The notes beneath the pieces are model-generated. The model was not told where the DNA came from and ran no database searches. It was given only the letters and a program-made list of their open reading frames with translations. This document shows, piece by piece, positions 33,208 to 39,651 of a stretch of DNA of 39,651 nt; the first letter of the stretch is position 1, and the number at the start of each line of letters is the position of its first letter. The stretch is from IMG/VR virus record IMGVR_UViG_3300033146_001009, positions 1 to 39,651 of that record. The stretch is one strand, 5' to 3'. Both the position numbers and the translations under genes were made by a program. The DNA comes from a virus.

Positions 33208-33528
33208 ATGCCAGAAGAAACAGTAGCAAAAAAAGAAGTGATTGAAGAAGTGATTGAAGAAAAAAGAAAGCGCAACTTGAATCATCTCGTATTGCTGATT
33301 GCAACAAAGGATCACGACACAGGAAGAACAGAGTATACGGAAATCGACCAGTCACAACACGACGCCTTGTATACGAAAGCAGACGCAAAAAAAGCAAGAG
33401 CAAATCTGTCTCCTGCCTACATTATGGCCATCACGGAAGAAAGGAAATTCAAAATTTTGGCTATGCGCCCCGTTATGTCGGAGAATATTATACTGCAAGA
33501 TCGCACAGTTCTTGAAGTTCAAAAATAA
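33208..33528 (+). CDS. Hypothetical protein (106 aa)
   Basis: The ATG at 33208 follows AGGAG by 8 bases. A Glu/Lys-rich N-terminal helix (EVIEEVIEEKRKR) leads to an alpha-beta domain (LNHLVLLIATKDHDTGRTEY). Between SSB-like and Rad50-like genes, so perhaps recombination-linked. Family unknown. Confidence 0.6.
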   Translation: MPEETVAKKEVIEEVIEEKRKRNLNHLVLLIATKDHDTGRTEYTEIDQSQHDALYTKADAKKARANLSPAYIMAITEERKFKILAMRPVMSENIILQDRTVLEVQK

Positions 33529-33558
33529 ACCTAACACAAAAGAAAGAAGAGAGTAATT

Positions 33559-34827
33559 ATGAACACAGGATTAGTAGAATTAACAGTTAGCAACTTCAAA
33601 AAAATATCAGCCGCACGTCTTGCAAAGGATGGTGCCGTAACACTCATAGGAGGTGACAACGGAGCAGGTAAGTCTTCCCTGCTTGACTCTATACGCCTTC
33701 TTTATGGTGGAAAGCGTATGGTTGACGGAACCCTATTGCGTGACGGAACCAGAGACGGTGAAATCGTAGGAATCGAAGCAGATGGGACGGTAACAAAACT
33801 CACTCTTGGCACTATGCGTAAAACTATTGAGCGCACCGACGGAAGCCGTAAGCAGACAACAGGAGTCCAAGGAACATGTGATGCTAAAGCTCACTTGCTT
33901 TCTTATGATCCTTCAGAGTTCTTTGCGAGGAGTTCAGAATATCAGACAGGAATCATCCTTGACCTGCACGGCGTATCATTCGCAGAAGTTGATGCCGAGT
34001 ACAAAAAGGTGTTCGATGAACGTACCGTGGTGAACCGTGAGGTGAAGCGTCTTGAAGGTGCGCTGGCTACGTTCGCGGAAACGAATGATATTCCTGAACA
34101 GCAACCAAAACTGCCTGAAGTTATGTCTGACCTGCTCAACAAGCAAGCAAACAACACAAGCAAGCAGAATGAAGGAAAGCATCATAACGATGCAATGTTA
34201 CGCTGTGACATGGACGTTGCTGACATAGACAAGCAGGTGCGGGAACTGGAAAAGAAAAAGAAGGACATCTTGGCAGAGCGAAACACCCATGCCATTGCGT
34301 ATGGTGAGCTTGACCTTGACAAACTGTACGAAGAGGGAGAGGAAATAATAACAGCCATTGCAAACAGCACACAGGAGAAAATGCTGTTTGATAACTTCCA
34401 GCGCTTCGAGCAGATGAAAGATGAACTTCACTCACAAGAATTTACTTCTGAACACATGTCTGGAACGCTTATTTCAATAAATAAGAATAAGCAGGACATG
34501 ATCGCTGGTATCAAATGGGCTATCAATGGGCTGGCTTATGACACAGACGCAAATATGATAACATGGAACGGACGCCCATTGGATGAGGTGTCCGATGGTG
34601 AAGGCATTGTCATAGGGGTTGCACTGTGTATGGCTCTTCAAGAAAGTAATGCTGACTGCCTGAAGGTGATGCTCTTGCAGAATGCGGCGATGCTCGATGG
34701 ATCAAACCGTGAGATCATTCGTAAGATGGCAGAGAAACACGGCTGGTGGATACTCATGGAATTACCGCACAAGGATGGCTGTGATGTAGTAGTAGTAGAC
34801 GGTACAACAGAAACACAAGGAGAGTAG
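33559..34827 (+). CDS. Rad50/SbcC-like ABC-type ATPase (422 aa)
   Basis: The N-terminus has the SMC/Rad50 start LTVSNFKKISAARL and Walker A GGDNGAGKS (31-39). A central coiled coil (about 150-300) separates it from a C-terminal half with the signature-like VSDGEGIVIGVALCMALQ. The usual Walker B Asp-Glu pair is replaced (VMLLQNAAMLD), as in some phage relatives. It probably partners the RecB-like nuclease that follows, in DNA end processing. Confidence 0.8.
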   Translation: MNTGLVELTVSNFKKISAARLAKDGAVTLIGGDNGAGKSSLLDSIRLLYGGKRMVDGTLLRDGTRDGEIVGIEADGTVTKLTLGTMRKTIERTDGSRKQTTGVQGTCDAKAHLLSYDPSEFFARSSEYQTGIILDLHGVSFAEVDAEYKKVFDERTVVNREVKRLEGALATFAETNDIPEQQPKLPEVMSDLLNKQANNTSKQNEGKHHNDAMLRCDMDVADIDKQVRELEKKKKDILAERNTHAIAYGELDLDKLYEEGEEIITAIANSTQEKMLFDNFQRFEQMKDELHSQEFTSEHMSGTLISINKNKQDMIAGIKWAINGLAYDTDANMITWNGRPLDEVSDGEGIVIGVALCMALQESNADCLKVMLLQNAAMLDGSNREIIRKMAEKHGWWILMELPHKDGCDVVVVDGTTETQGE

Positions 34828-34829
34828 TA

Positions 34830-35696
34830 ATGACGACATTCAAAGATTCAACCGGACAGATGCCAACACCATTGAAGAGGGCTATCGAAGCGGCCAGCAG
34901 TAGCCATGTAAGAACAGGAGACATAAGCGTAACAGAGTTGATTGACTCCCCGCTTCTCTTCTGGCTCAAGAAAAATAAGAGCGAAGAACTTGTGGTAGAA
35001 TACGCCACACGTATGTTTGCACTGTATGGTACGCTCATGGCGAAGTTGCTCGAAGAGTATGGCGGTGATCTTGCAGAGGTTCATTCGGTTCGAGAACATA
35101 ACGGAGTACGCATCTCTGGAACGTGTGACCTTGCTCTGGATAACGGGCGGCTGATTGACTACAAATTCAGCTCTGTGTTCGTAGCAAGTGACCCTAAGTC
35201 TGACATTGTGATGAAGTGGGAACAACAGGTAAATATATATCGCTGGCTCATGGTTGGAAGCGAAAACTGTAACCACATTGTTTCACAAATCAAAGAACTT
35301 GGTGTTGCCATTCCTCTGCGGGATTGGGGGCCACGTCATAAAGATAAGTTCCCTGCCGCCTTTTCATATATCTCTGTGAGGATGTGGAGCATGGAGGAGG
35401 TCGAAGCATTCATTACTGCAAGACTCAATCAGTTTGCAAGCGTTCTGTCAGACAACATCATGCCAAATATCTGTTCTGATAGCGAGCGGTGGAAACGTGA
35501 CTTTGCTGTTATGAAGCAGGGTGCCAAGAGGGCAACAAAAGCAGGCTTTACTACTCGATCAGAAGCGCAGGCATACATTGCACAGAATCTTGATCCACGC
35601 ATTTATGGAGTGCGTGATGCTCAACCGAAACGTTGCATTGACTACTGCGATTATGCCAAGTCGGGCTTATGCCCCTACGATGGAGACAGAGCATGA
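34830..35696 (+). CDS. RecB/Cas4-like PD-(D/E)XK exonuclease (288 aa)
   Basis: Core residues are visible: GTCD at 97-100 and IDYK at 109-112 with a Q-x-x-x-YRW motif after (EQQVNIYRW). The C-terminal CIDYC...GLC cluster (about 272-284) could hold part of an iron-sulphur site as in Cas4 and AddB. It is preceded by a GGAGAG ribosome site and follows the Rad50-like gene by two bases. Likely end resection during replication or recombination. Confidence 0.8.
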   Translation: MTTFKDSTGQMPTPLKRAIEAASSSHVRTGDISVTELIDSPLLFWLKKNKSEELVVEYATRMFALYGTLMAKLLEEYGGDLAEVHSVREHNGVRISGTCDLALDNGRLIDYKFSSVFVASDPKSDIVMKWEQQVNIYRWLMVGSENCNHIVSQIKELGVAIPLRDWGPRHKDKFPAAFSYISVRMWSMEEVEAFITARLNQFASVLSDNIMPNICSDSERWKRDFAVMKQGAKRATKAGFTTRSEAQAYIAQNLDPRIYGVRDAQPKRCIDYCDYAKSGLCPYDGDRA

Positions 35697-36049
35697 TCGA
35701 CCTGAACCTGAACGTCATAGCCTCTGCATGTTTCGAGCATATTTCATGTGGCAAAAACAAAAAGTACATTGGATTTGCTGATATTGAATACTATGCAGAC
35801 GACCATAAGGCGGCGTTCAGGGTGTTCAGCCCACCCAAGGTACACAAGAAGTTCATAGCGTTGCCAAAAGACCCTGACAACGCACCTTGGGTGGATGGAG
35901 ACTTGATTGAAAGAAAGAGCGGTCGCAAGGTTGGATACATCAAGACGTGGCAGGAAGGTTCTGGCATGAAAGACCCCATGTATTTTGGGGAAATTGAAAG
36001 ATTGTCCAACAAGGACAAGAAAAAATTGACAATAAGATTAACTGATTAA
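35693..36049 (+). CDS. Hypothetical protein (118 aa)
   Basis: The ATG overlaps the nuclease stop (ATGA). The text (MIDLNLNVIASACFEHISCG) suggests a compact alpha-beta domain, then basic residues at the end. Family unknown; context suggests DNA metabolism. Confidence 0.6.
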   Translation: MIDLNLNVIASACFEHISCGKNKKYIGFADIEYYADDHKAAFRVFSPPKVHKKFIALPKDPDNAPWVDGDLIERKSGRKVGYIKTWQEGSGMKDPMYFGEIERLSNKDKKKLTIRLTD

Positions 36050-36058
36050 GGAGTAACA

Positions 36059-36445
36059 ATGGCAGGAATAAGCCCAACACAAAGAACACTGAAGGCAATG
36101 AGAGAGCAAGGAAGACTATGTGGGATCGTTGAACGCTTCCAGCAATTCGGAGGCAAGTTTGGTATTCGACAAGACCTCTTCGGTTTTATTGACATCATCT
36201 GCATAGACCCTGAAGACGGGATCGTAGCAATACAAAGCTGTGGACAGGACTTCAGTGGTCATGTTCACAAACTCACAGAGGAGCGCAACGAAGCTGTGTA
36301 TGAGTGGTTGAAACATGCCCCTTGCGAGCTATGGGGCTGGCGCAAAGTGAAGCTGAAACGTGGCGGTAAGGCCATGAGGTGGAAGCCGCGTGTTGCTGAC
36401 TTGCTTATCGAGGATGACGACATCGTTGTAAGGGAACGAAAATGA
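36059..36445 (+). CDS. Restriction-fold (PD-(D/E)XK-like) phage nuclease (128 aa)
   Basis: The layout RFGGKFGIRQDLFGFIDIIC, then GIVAIQSCG, an H-x-x-KL and the end motif LWGWRKVKLKRGGKAMRWKP is one I recognise from a common phage family related to VRR-NUC and other PD-(D/E)XK proteins. The acidic residues (D in LFGFID) are kept, while the usual E-x-K is Q-S-C. Activity is therefore uncertain. Confidence 0.7.
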   Translation: MAGISPTQRTLKAMREQGRLCGIVERFQQFGGKFGIRQDLFGFIDIICIDPEDGIVAIQSCGQDFSGHVHKLTEERNEAVYEWLKHAPCELWGWRKVKLKRGGKAMRWKPRVADLLIEDDDIVVRERK

Positions 36446-36585
36446 AACAAAACCTAAAGTCACCAAGTATCGGCCTACTTGTTTTTATGGCTATTATGGT
36501 TACATTCTTTGTGCTGTTAGATTTTAATGTTTGGAAACTAAAACATCCAACAGCACCATTATGGACATATTTTATAGGAGACTAA
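36442..36585 (+). CDS. Single-helix membrane protein (47 aa)
   Basis: The ATG overlaps the previous stop (ATGA). Residues 10-27 (IGLLVFMAIMVTFFVLL) form one membrane helix. No lysis motif is clear; function unknown. Confidence 0.55.
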   Translation: MKQNLKSPSIGLLVFMAIMVTFFVLLDFNVWKLKHPTAPLWTYFIGD

Positions 36586-36587
36586 CA

Positions 36588-36803
36588 ATGAACGTACCGT
36601 GTGATTGTAAGTGGTGCAGGCATGAAGGAGAAGAGTCCTGCATCATGGCACCTGATGGAACGGATTGCCCTGTGGCATACATCGACCCGCTCTGGCCTAA
36701 AGCATCTTACAAAAAACTCAAAGGCAGAGCAAAGGATGATTACACGGAGCGTGTAGGACAAATACTAAATTCAATGAAGAAACAAAGGGAGCGATATAAA
36801 TGA
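36588..36803 (+). CDS. Small Cys-rich protein (71 aa)
   Basis: MNVPCDCKWCRHEGEESC has four close Cys and probably binds zinc. The rest is basic and helical. An ATAGGAG site lies before the ATG. Function unknown. Confidence 0.6.
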   Translation: MNVPCDCKWCRHEGEESCIMAPDGTDCPVAYIDPLWPKASYKKLKGRAKDDYTERVGQILNSMKKQRERYK

Positions 36804-36952
36804 CCAAAAATCTAATATACACGGTTTTTTTAGGACTACTAATTTTCTCTATAATGCGATTTTATACTAACAAAAGAGCAGAAGAAGAACATCCTCAATG
36901 GGTACATGATGAACTTGAAAAGATAGCAGAGTGGGGAAAGGAGAACCCATGA
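36800..36952 (+). CDS. Membrane-anchored small protein (50 aa)
   Basis: Residues 4-21 form a membrane helix (NLIYTVFLGLLIFSIMRF) followed by an acidic tail. ATGA overlaps exist at both ends. Possibly an inner-membrane accessory peptide. Confidence 0.55.
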   Translation: MTKNLIYTVFLGLLIFSIMRFYTNKRAEEEHPQWVHDELEKIAEWGKENP

Positions 36953-37335
36953 AACGTACACCCCTGAAGCGAACACCACTCAAACGGACACCGTTCAAAA
37001 GGAAACCATTGACGGCATCCAAAATAGCGCAACATAAAGACTGGATATATCAGGTAGACCAACACACAAAAGGACGGTGCGTGATGGACATGATAGGCTT
37101 ACATCACTGTGCAGGAGTTGGCGACAGGCGAATGATAGAACATCATCACATATTAACGAAGGGTGCATATCCGGCAGAAAAACACAACCCGTTGAATGGG
37201 ATATGTTGCTGTCCTAAAGCCCATGATACTTTCCACAAAGAAGGATTAGGGTTCGTGCTAAAAGTAATAACCAATGCAAAAATAACGCAGGTAGCGGAGT
37301 ATATCTGCAAAACAAAAGGAATAGATAATGTCTGA
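36949..37335 (+). CDS. HNH / NinG-like nuclease (128 aa)
   Basis: The start has three KRTPLK repeats, a basic N-terminus often seen in phage HNH proteins. Residues 44-100 carry the metal-binding and HNH core: C44, HHC near 52-54, HHH at 65-67, N80, CCC near 86-88, H92 and H96. The role is probably branch or nick cleavage during recombination or packaging. An internal Shine-Dalgarno in the gene before supports the start. Confidence 0.75.
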   Translation: MKRTPLKRTPLKRTPFKRKPLTASKIAQHKDWIYQVDQHTKGRCVMDMIGLHHCAGVGDRRMIEHHHILTKGAYPAEKHNPLNGICCCPKAHDTFHKEGLGFVLKVITNAKITQVAEYICKTKGIDNV

Positions 37336-37600
37336 ATCAATTAAAATCACAAAAGCAAAGAAAAAAGAGTACAAGCAAGTACGGTTAAAAACAAGAGTCG
37401 GTGAGTATGAAACGCTAAAAAGAGGTGAGTCAGTCTTTGTCGAGTGTGACCACGCAAACGATGTGGAGATGCACAAGAAACGTGCGCTTGTCTATTATCA
37501 TTCCGGCAGGCGCACAGACGGAAACAAACTCACGTCACAGCAAGTCATTCATGAAAAATCAGGAAAGACAGGACTTATAGTATCCTGTGTGAAGGCATGA
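37328..37600 (+). CDS. Basic hypothetical protein (90 aa)
   Basis: MSESIKITKAKKKEYKQVRL: Lys-rich N-terminus, then strand-rich. It overlaps the HNH gene by 8 bases and has AAGGAAT before the ATG. Family unknown. Confidence 0.6.
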   Translation: MSESIKITKAKKKEYKQVRLKTRVGEYETLKRGESVFVECDHANDVEMHKKRALVYYHSGRRTDGNKLTSQQVIHEKSGKTGLIVSCVKA

Positions 37601-37622
37601 GCGTACGCTGGATGCGGTGCTA

Positions 37623-37814
37623 ATGATTATAAGAATATACAACAAGTGCTCTGTTTGCGGAAACGAAAATATTTGCATTTTTCAAGATGAAAAATGCGAA
37701 ATAAGTAAAGCAGGCGGCGCACGAGCTTGCTGTTCACAATGCGGAAGGAACACGAAACCTGCCGTGTGGAATGAATACAATCCGGAACAAGCAGGTGTAG
37801 ATGTTAACAAATAA
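37623..37814 (+). CDS. Lar-like zinc-ribbon protein (63 aa)
   Basis: CSVCGNENICIF and CCSQCGRNTKPAVWNEYN form two Cys pairs about 30 residues apart, followed by a W-N segment. Lar-type restriction-alleviation proteins share this outline. No good ribosome site is seen before the ATG, so the exact start is unsure. A general zinc-ribbon role is the alternative. Confidence 0.5.
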   Translation: MIIRIYNKCSVCGNENICIFQDEKCEISKAGGARACCSQCGRNTKPAVWNEYNPEQAGVDVNK

Positions 37815-37826
37815 AAAGGATGAATT

Positions 37827-38066
37827 ATGACTAATTCAAATTGTTCGGCTTGCGGGTGCAGACCGCAAGTGTATATAAACTCTAGAAACAAAATGTTCAT
37901 GGTCAGTTGCTACGCCAACGACGCCACAGCCATTGAAGACGGGGATGCTTATGATTGGTGTCCTGAAGAAAGAGAGACAGGCTGGCATAAAGAAGAAAAA
38001 GATGCGTGGGACGAATGGGAAAGAATAAATCCCGCTAACCAGAAAAGCACGAGCCCCGCAAAGTAG
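37827..38066 (+). CDS. Second Lar-like small zinc protein (79 aa)
   Basis: MTNSNCSACGCRPQVYINSR followed by MVSCYAND and a W-rich end (AWDEWERINPA) gives the Lar outline again, though with fewer Cys. AAGGATG precedes the ATG. Its 3' end lies in an attC-like sequence. Tentative. Confidence 0.5.
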   Translation: MTNSNCSACGCRPQVYINSRNKMFMVSCYANDATAIEDGDAYDWCPEERETGWHKEEKDAWDEWERINPANQKSTSPAK

Positions 38067-38086
38067 CGTAGCGGTTTTGTTAGGCG
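38033..38086 (+). repeat. attC-like imperfect hairpin 1
   Basis: CGCTAACC (38033-38040) faces GTTAGGCG (38079-38086) with one extra base, and AAAA faces TTTT further in, with bulged bases. GTTAGGC fits the integron core GTTRRRY. The gene stop TAG at 38064-38066 is inside it. A related copy begins CTAACCAGAAAAGC at 38507-38520, with a worn 3' end. Confidence 0.35.
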
Positions 38087-38204
38087 CAATATGGATAACG
38101 CTCGTGTATATCCACTATGCGCTATATCGAATTGCAAAAGCGATAGAAGATAAGGAATCTAACAAAAAAAACTCACCGTCAGCGGGCGGGAGGAAGGGAA
38201 AAAC

Positions 38205-38549
38205 ATGAAAGAAGAACAGAAATTAAAAGAGAACCACGCGGCGTCCGATGTACGGTGCAGTGAGGTGTTAGGGGTAAGGCCCTTCAACGTTATTGTGTTT
38301 CGCGAATCATTGGTTCAGTCAATTTTTGCGGACATAACAACTTTGGGGATGTTGTGTTTTTGTATTTGGTTCAGCGAAGGATATAAATTTTGGAACTTTG
38401 TGTGTTTCGTGATGCTTATCTTTTTTGTTTTTGGCAAAGCGTTGTCGAAACGAGGGAAGATGTTCAGAACTAAGTCAGAGTTGTTGAAGTATGTCGAAGG
38501 GCTACCTAACCAGAAAAGCGTGAGCCTCAAAAATGAAGTGGCAACATAG
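38205..38549 (+). CDS. Membrane protein (114 aa)
   Basis: Two membrane helices are predicted at about residues 41-60 (FADITTLGMLCFCIWF) and 64-83 (FWNFVCFVMLIFFVFG), with charged ends. AGGAAGGG precedes the ATG. Function unknown; it could be an exclusion or lysis accessory protein, but nothing shows this. Confidence 0.6.
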   Translation: MKEEQKLKENHAASDVRCSEVLGVRPFNVIVFRESLVQSIFADITTLGMLCFCIWFSEGYKFWNFVCFVMLIFFVFGKALSKRGKMFRTKSELLKYVEGLPNQKSVSLKNEVAT

Positions 38550-38564
38550 TTTTTGTAGGATCGA

Positions 38565-38599
38565 CGCTGGCGTTGGGAATGCCCCGATCAACGCCAGCG
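38565..38599 (+). promoter_or_regulatory. 11-bp hairpin before the 96-aa gene
   Basis: CGCTGGCGTTG (38565-38575) pairs perfectly with CAACGCCAGCG (38589-38599). There is no T run, so it is more likely a processing or stability element than a terminator. GATCG/CGATC offers an alternative pairing. Confidence 0.6.
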
Positions 38600-38628
38600 C
38601 AATTAACAGGGGTGTGAGGAAAAGCAAA

Positions 38629-38919
38629 ATGAAAACATTACACAATTCAGACGTTTCCGGTGCCCGGAAAAATGTGAAAGATATCAAGGTGGTTGGCAAC
38701 GGCGACATGTTCAGATTGCTTTGCAAAGCATCAAGCGAAAACGAAGGTTGGATGAAGAGCACAAAAGCCATGGAGGTATCAGGTGGATGCGTTGTTCAAG
38801 TGACGACACAGCAAAGAAACGAAGATGGTTCTTATGCTGTTGCCGAAGCAATTACTTTTGTTCCGTGCGTCAAACTCGCAGACGATGTGGATGACGGACG
38901 AAAGTTGGTAGCAATATAA
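38629..38919 (+). CDS. Conserved phage-type hypothetical protein (96 aa)
   Basis: The ATG at 38629 follows GAGGA. The sequence GWMKSTKAMEVSGGCVVQVT, followed by an AEAITFVPCVKL end, fits small phage proteins of unknown function that I recall. A long in-frame extension upstream overlaps the hairpin and is unlikely. Confidence 0.65.
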   Translation: MKTLHNSDVSGARKNVKDIKVVGNGDMFRLLCKASSENEGWMKSTKAMEVSGGCVVQVTTQQRNEDGSYAVAEAITFVPCVKLADDVDDGRKLVAI

Positions 38920-38980
38920 AAGACAAGGGAGGGAGGGAGAGGTTACACCCCTTTTCCTCCCAACCAAAAAAAAAGAAAAT

Positions 38981-39172
38981 ATGTTATGGAAAAAAATAAG
39001 AGCAACAAAACCCCCACCGCCGTGTGGTGACGCGGAACATTATTACTGGGTAGATAGTGGTTGGCCTTGTCCGGTATGTGCGGCCAACAAATATAAGCGA
39101 AAGGCTATGGAAGATCGTGAAGATTTTGCAGAATTGATAGCAAGTAAGATTGCAGAAAAATTGTCTAGCTAA
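38981..39172 (+). CDS. Small zinc-knuckle protein (63 aa)
   Basis: CGDAEHYYWVDSGWPCPVC gives a C-x4-H ... C-x2-C site, then a charged helix (EDREDFAELIASKIAEKL). The ribosome site is poor (A-rich), so the start is less certain. A GGGAGG...CCTCCC inverted repeat precedes it. The TAA stop lies in the second attC-like element. Confidence 0.55.
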   Translation: MLWKKIRATKPPPPCGDAEHYYWVDSGWPCPVCAANKYKRKAMEDREDFAELIASKIAEKLSS

Positions 39173-39240
39173 CCAAAATAACTGAGTGTCGAAATGGAGC
39201 GGTAGCGGAATTTCGTACGCTCTAGCGGGGTGTTAGGAGC
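39168..39240 (+). repeat. attC-like imperfect hairpin 2
   Basis: GCTAAC (39168-39173) faces GTTAGGAGC (39232-39240) with a bulge; CGAAAT (39190-39195) pairs with ATTTCG (39210-39215). The upstream stop codon is in GCTAAC and the next gene's ribosome site follows GTTAGG, as in integron cassettes. The last core base is A, not the pyrimidine expected. Confidence 0.35.
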
Positions 39241-39252
39241 AGAGGTGAAAAA

Positions 39253-39606
39253 ATGATAAAGCGATTGTTTAATTTTGTAAAATCAGGAGCGGACAACGGA
39301 TTCTTGTGTAAAAAAACATGGAAGAAACTCCTTGGTGGTTTGCAATGCCCAAAATGCGGAATGACTTTGGATGAAAAAGGATTCCTCTCGGAAACTGGAA
39401 TTTTCACTTGTGGCATGGGACTGGTTTGTGAGTGCGGGTGTGACTTTAGCATACGGGCAAAAACACTTTTTGTTACGTGGGATATTACGCCTAACCAAAA
39501 AGAATCAGCGGAGGCGATACGACGTGCGCTGGATGTGGGTGTGCTAATGATAAACACAAAAGGAGAACGAATGAATGCTAAAGAAGTAAGGAGGATAGTA
39601 TGTTGA
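39253..39606 (+). CDS. Zinc-ribbon hypothetical protein (117 aa)
   Basis: CPKCGM (about residues 32-37) and CECGC (about 59-63) can bind zinc. The C-terminal third (PNQKESAEAIRRALDVGVLM) is a helix-strand unit. GAGGTG precedes the ATG by 6 bases. Function unknown. Confidence 0.6.
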   Translation: MIKRLFNFVKSGADNGFLCKKTWKKLLGGLQCPKCGMTLDEKGFLSETGIFTCGMGLVCECGCDFSIRAKTLFVTWDITPNQKESAEAIRRALDVGVLMINTKGERMNAKEVRRIVC

Positions 39607-39651
39607 AAATAGCAATTAAGTGTTTGCTCGCTGATTTGTTTTGGCGTGTGT
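39600..39651 (+). CDS. Start of the next gene, cut by the window end
   Basis: An AGGAGG site lies 6 bases before the ATG, which overlaps the end of the zinc-ribbon gene. The visible 17 codons (MLKIAIKCLLADLFWRV) are hydrophobic and could begin a membrane protein. Confidence 0.55.
   Translation, partial: MLKIAIKCLLADLFWRV

Noticed and set aside
38067-38202. Frame coding a membrane-type segment (GAIWITLVYIHYALYRIAKA)
   Set aside because: No ATG or ribosome site in frame; a TTG start in the attC-like element is possible but unsupported.
37605-39550. Similarity between 37608-37630 and 39522-39550 (GCTGGATG...GTGCTAATGAT)
   Set aside because: About 22 of 27 bases match, but one copy is inside a gene and no wider repeat exists; may be chance or old shared coding sequence.
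1-39651. tRNA genes, integrase and lysis genes
   Set aside because: I looked for T-loop signatures, recombinase motifs and holin/endolysin patterns and saw none.

Overview
The window looks like part of a tailed double-stranded DNA phage genome. It has two opposed gene blocks that diverge from one regulatory zone at about 18.25-20.4 kb. The left block (1-18252) is read on the minus strand and holds the packaging and virion genes. The right block (18946-39651) is read on the plus strand and holds replication, recombination and many small accessory genes. Genes are tightly packed, often start inside the stop codon of the gene before (TAATG or ATGA), and usually have AGGAG-type ribosome binding sites. 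Promoters of the sigma-70 kind (TTGACA, 17 bases, TATxxT) point to a bacterial host, but nothing fixes the host group. I found no integrase, lysis gene, DNA polymerase or tRNA. Both window ends cut through genes, so the genome is incomplete here.

Late block, in transcription order (right to left): a probable small terminase subunit, a 211-aa protein, a 39-aa basic microprotein, the large terminase, a 108-aa protein with a faint GroES-like look, portal, a 69-aa protein, scaffold, a 128-aa protein, a probable decoration protein, the HK97-fold major capsid protein, two small proteins, a 1092-aa protein built of about twelve 61-residue repeats, two probable tail or fibre proteins, and two large Lys/Glu/Ala-rich proteins, the last running off the left edge. 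No tape measure, tail tube or sheath is visible, and large coiled-coil proteins sit where ejection proteins would be. I therefore lean towards a short-tailed (podovirus-like) virion, as an inference.

The central zone holds a late promoter facing left, two promoters facing right, several perfect palindromes that look like operators (one pair is a 21-bp sequence in inverted orientation about 1.2 kb apart), a GC-rich palindromic island and an intrinsic terminator. It also holds a roughly 600-base leader without genes. The early promoter and the late promoter share the sequence GTTAGTA exactly seven bases after the -10 box.

Early block: a 160-aa gene whose coding sequence is packed with eleven short hairpins; a module with DUF1257 (Ycf35-like), DUF2997 and a Ycf46-like AAA+ ATPase; a run of small genes; a DnaJ-type zinc protein overlapping an SF2 helicase; a phage replication initiator-like protein; a DnaB-like helicase; an SSB-like gene broken by two single-base frameshifts; a Rad50/SbcC-like ATPase; a RecB/Cas4-like nuclease; a second restriction-fold nuclease; an HNH protein; and a tail of small zinc-binding and membrane proteins, some with Lar-like features. 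The most unusual signals are the in-gene hairpin arrays (20.4-20.9 and 22.3-22.6 kb), the phage-borne Ycf35/DUF2997/Ycf46 module, and the shared promoter start element.
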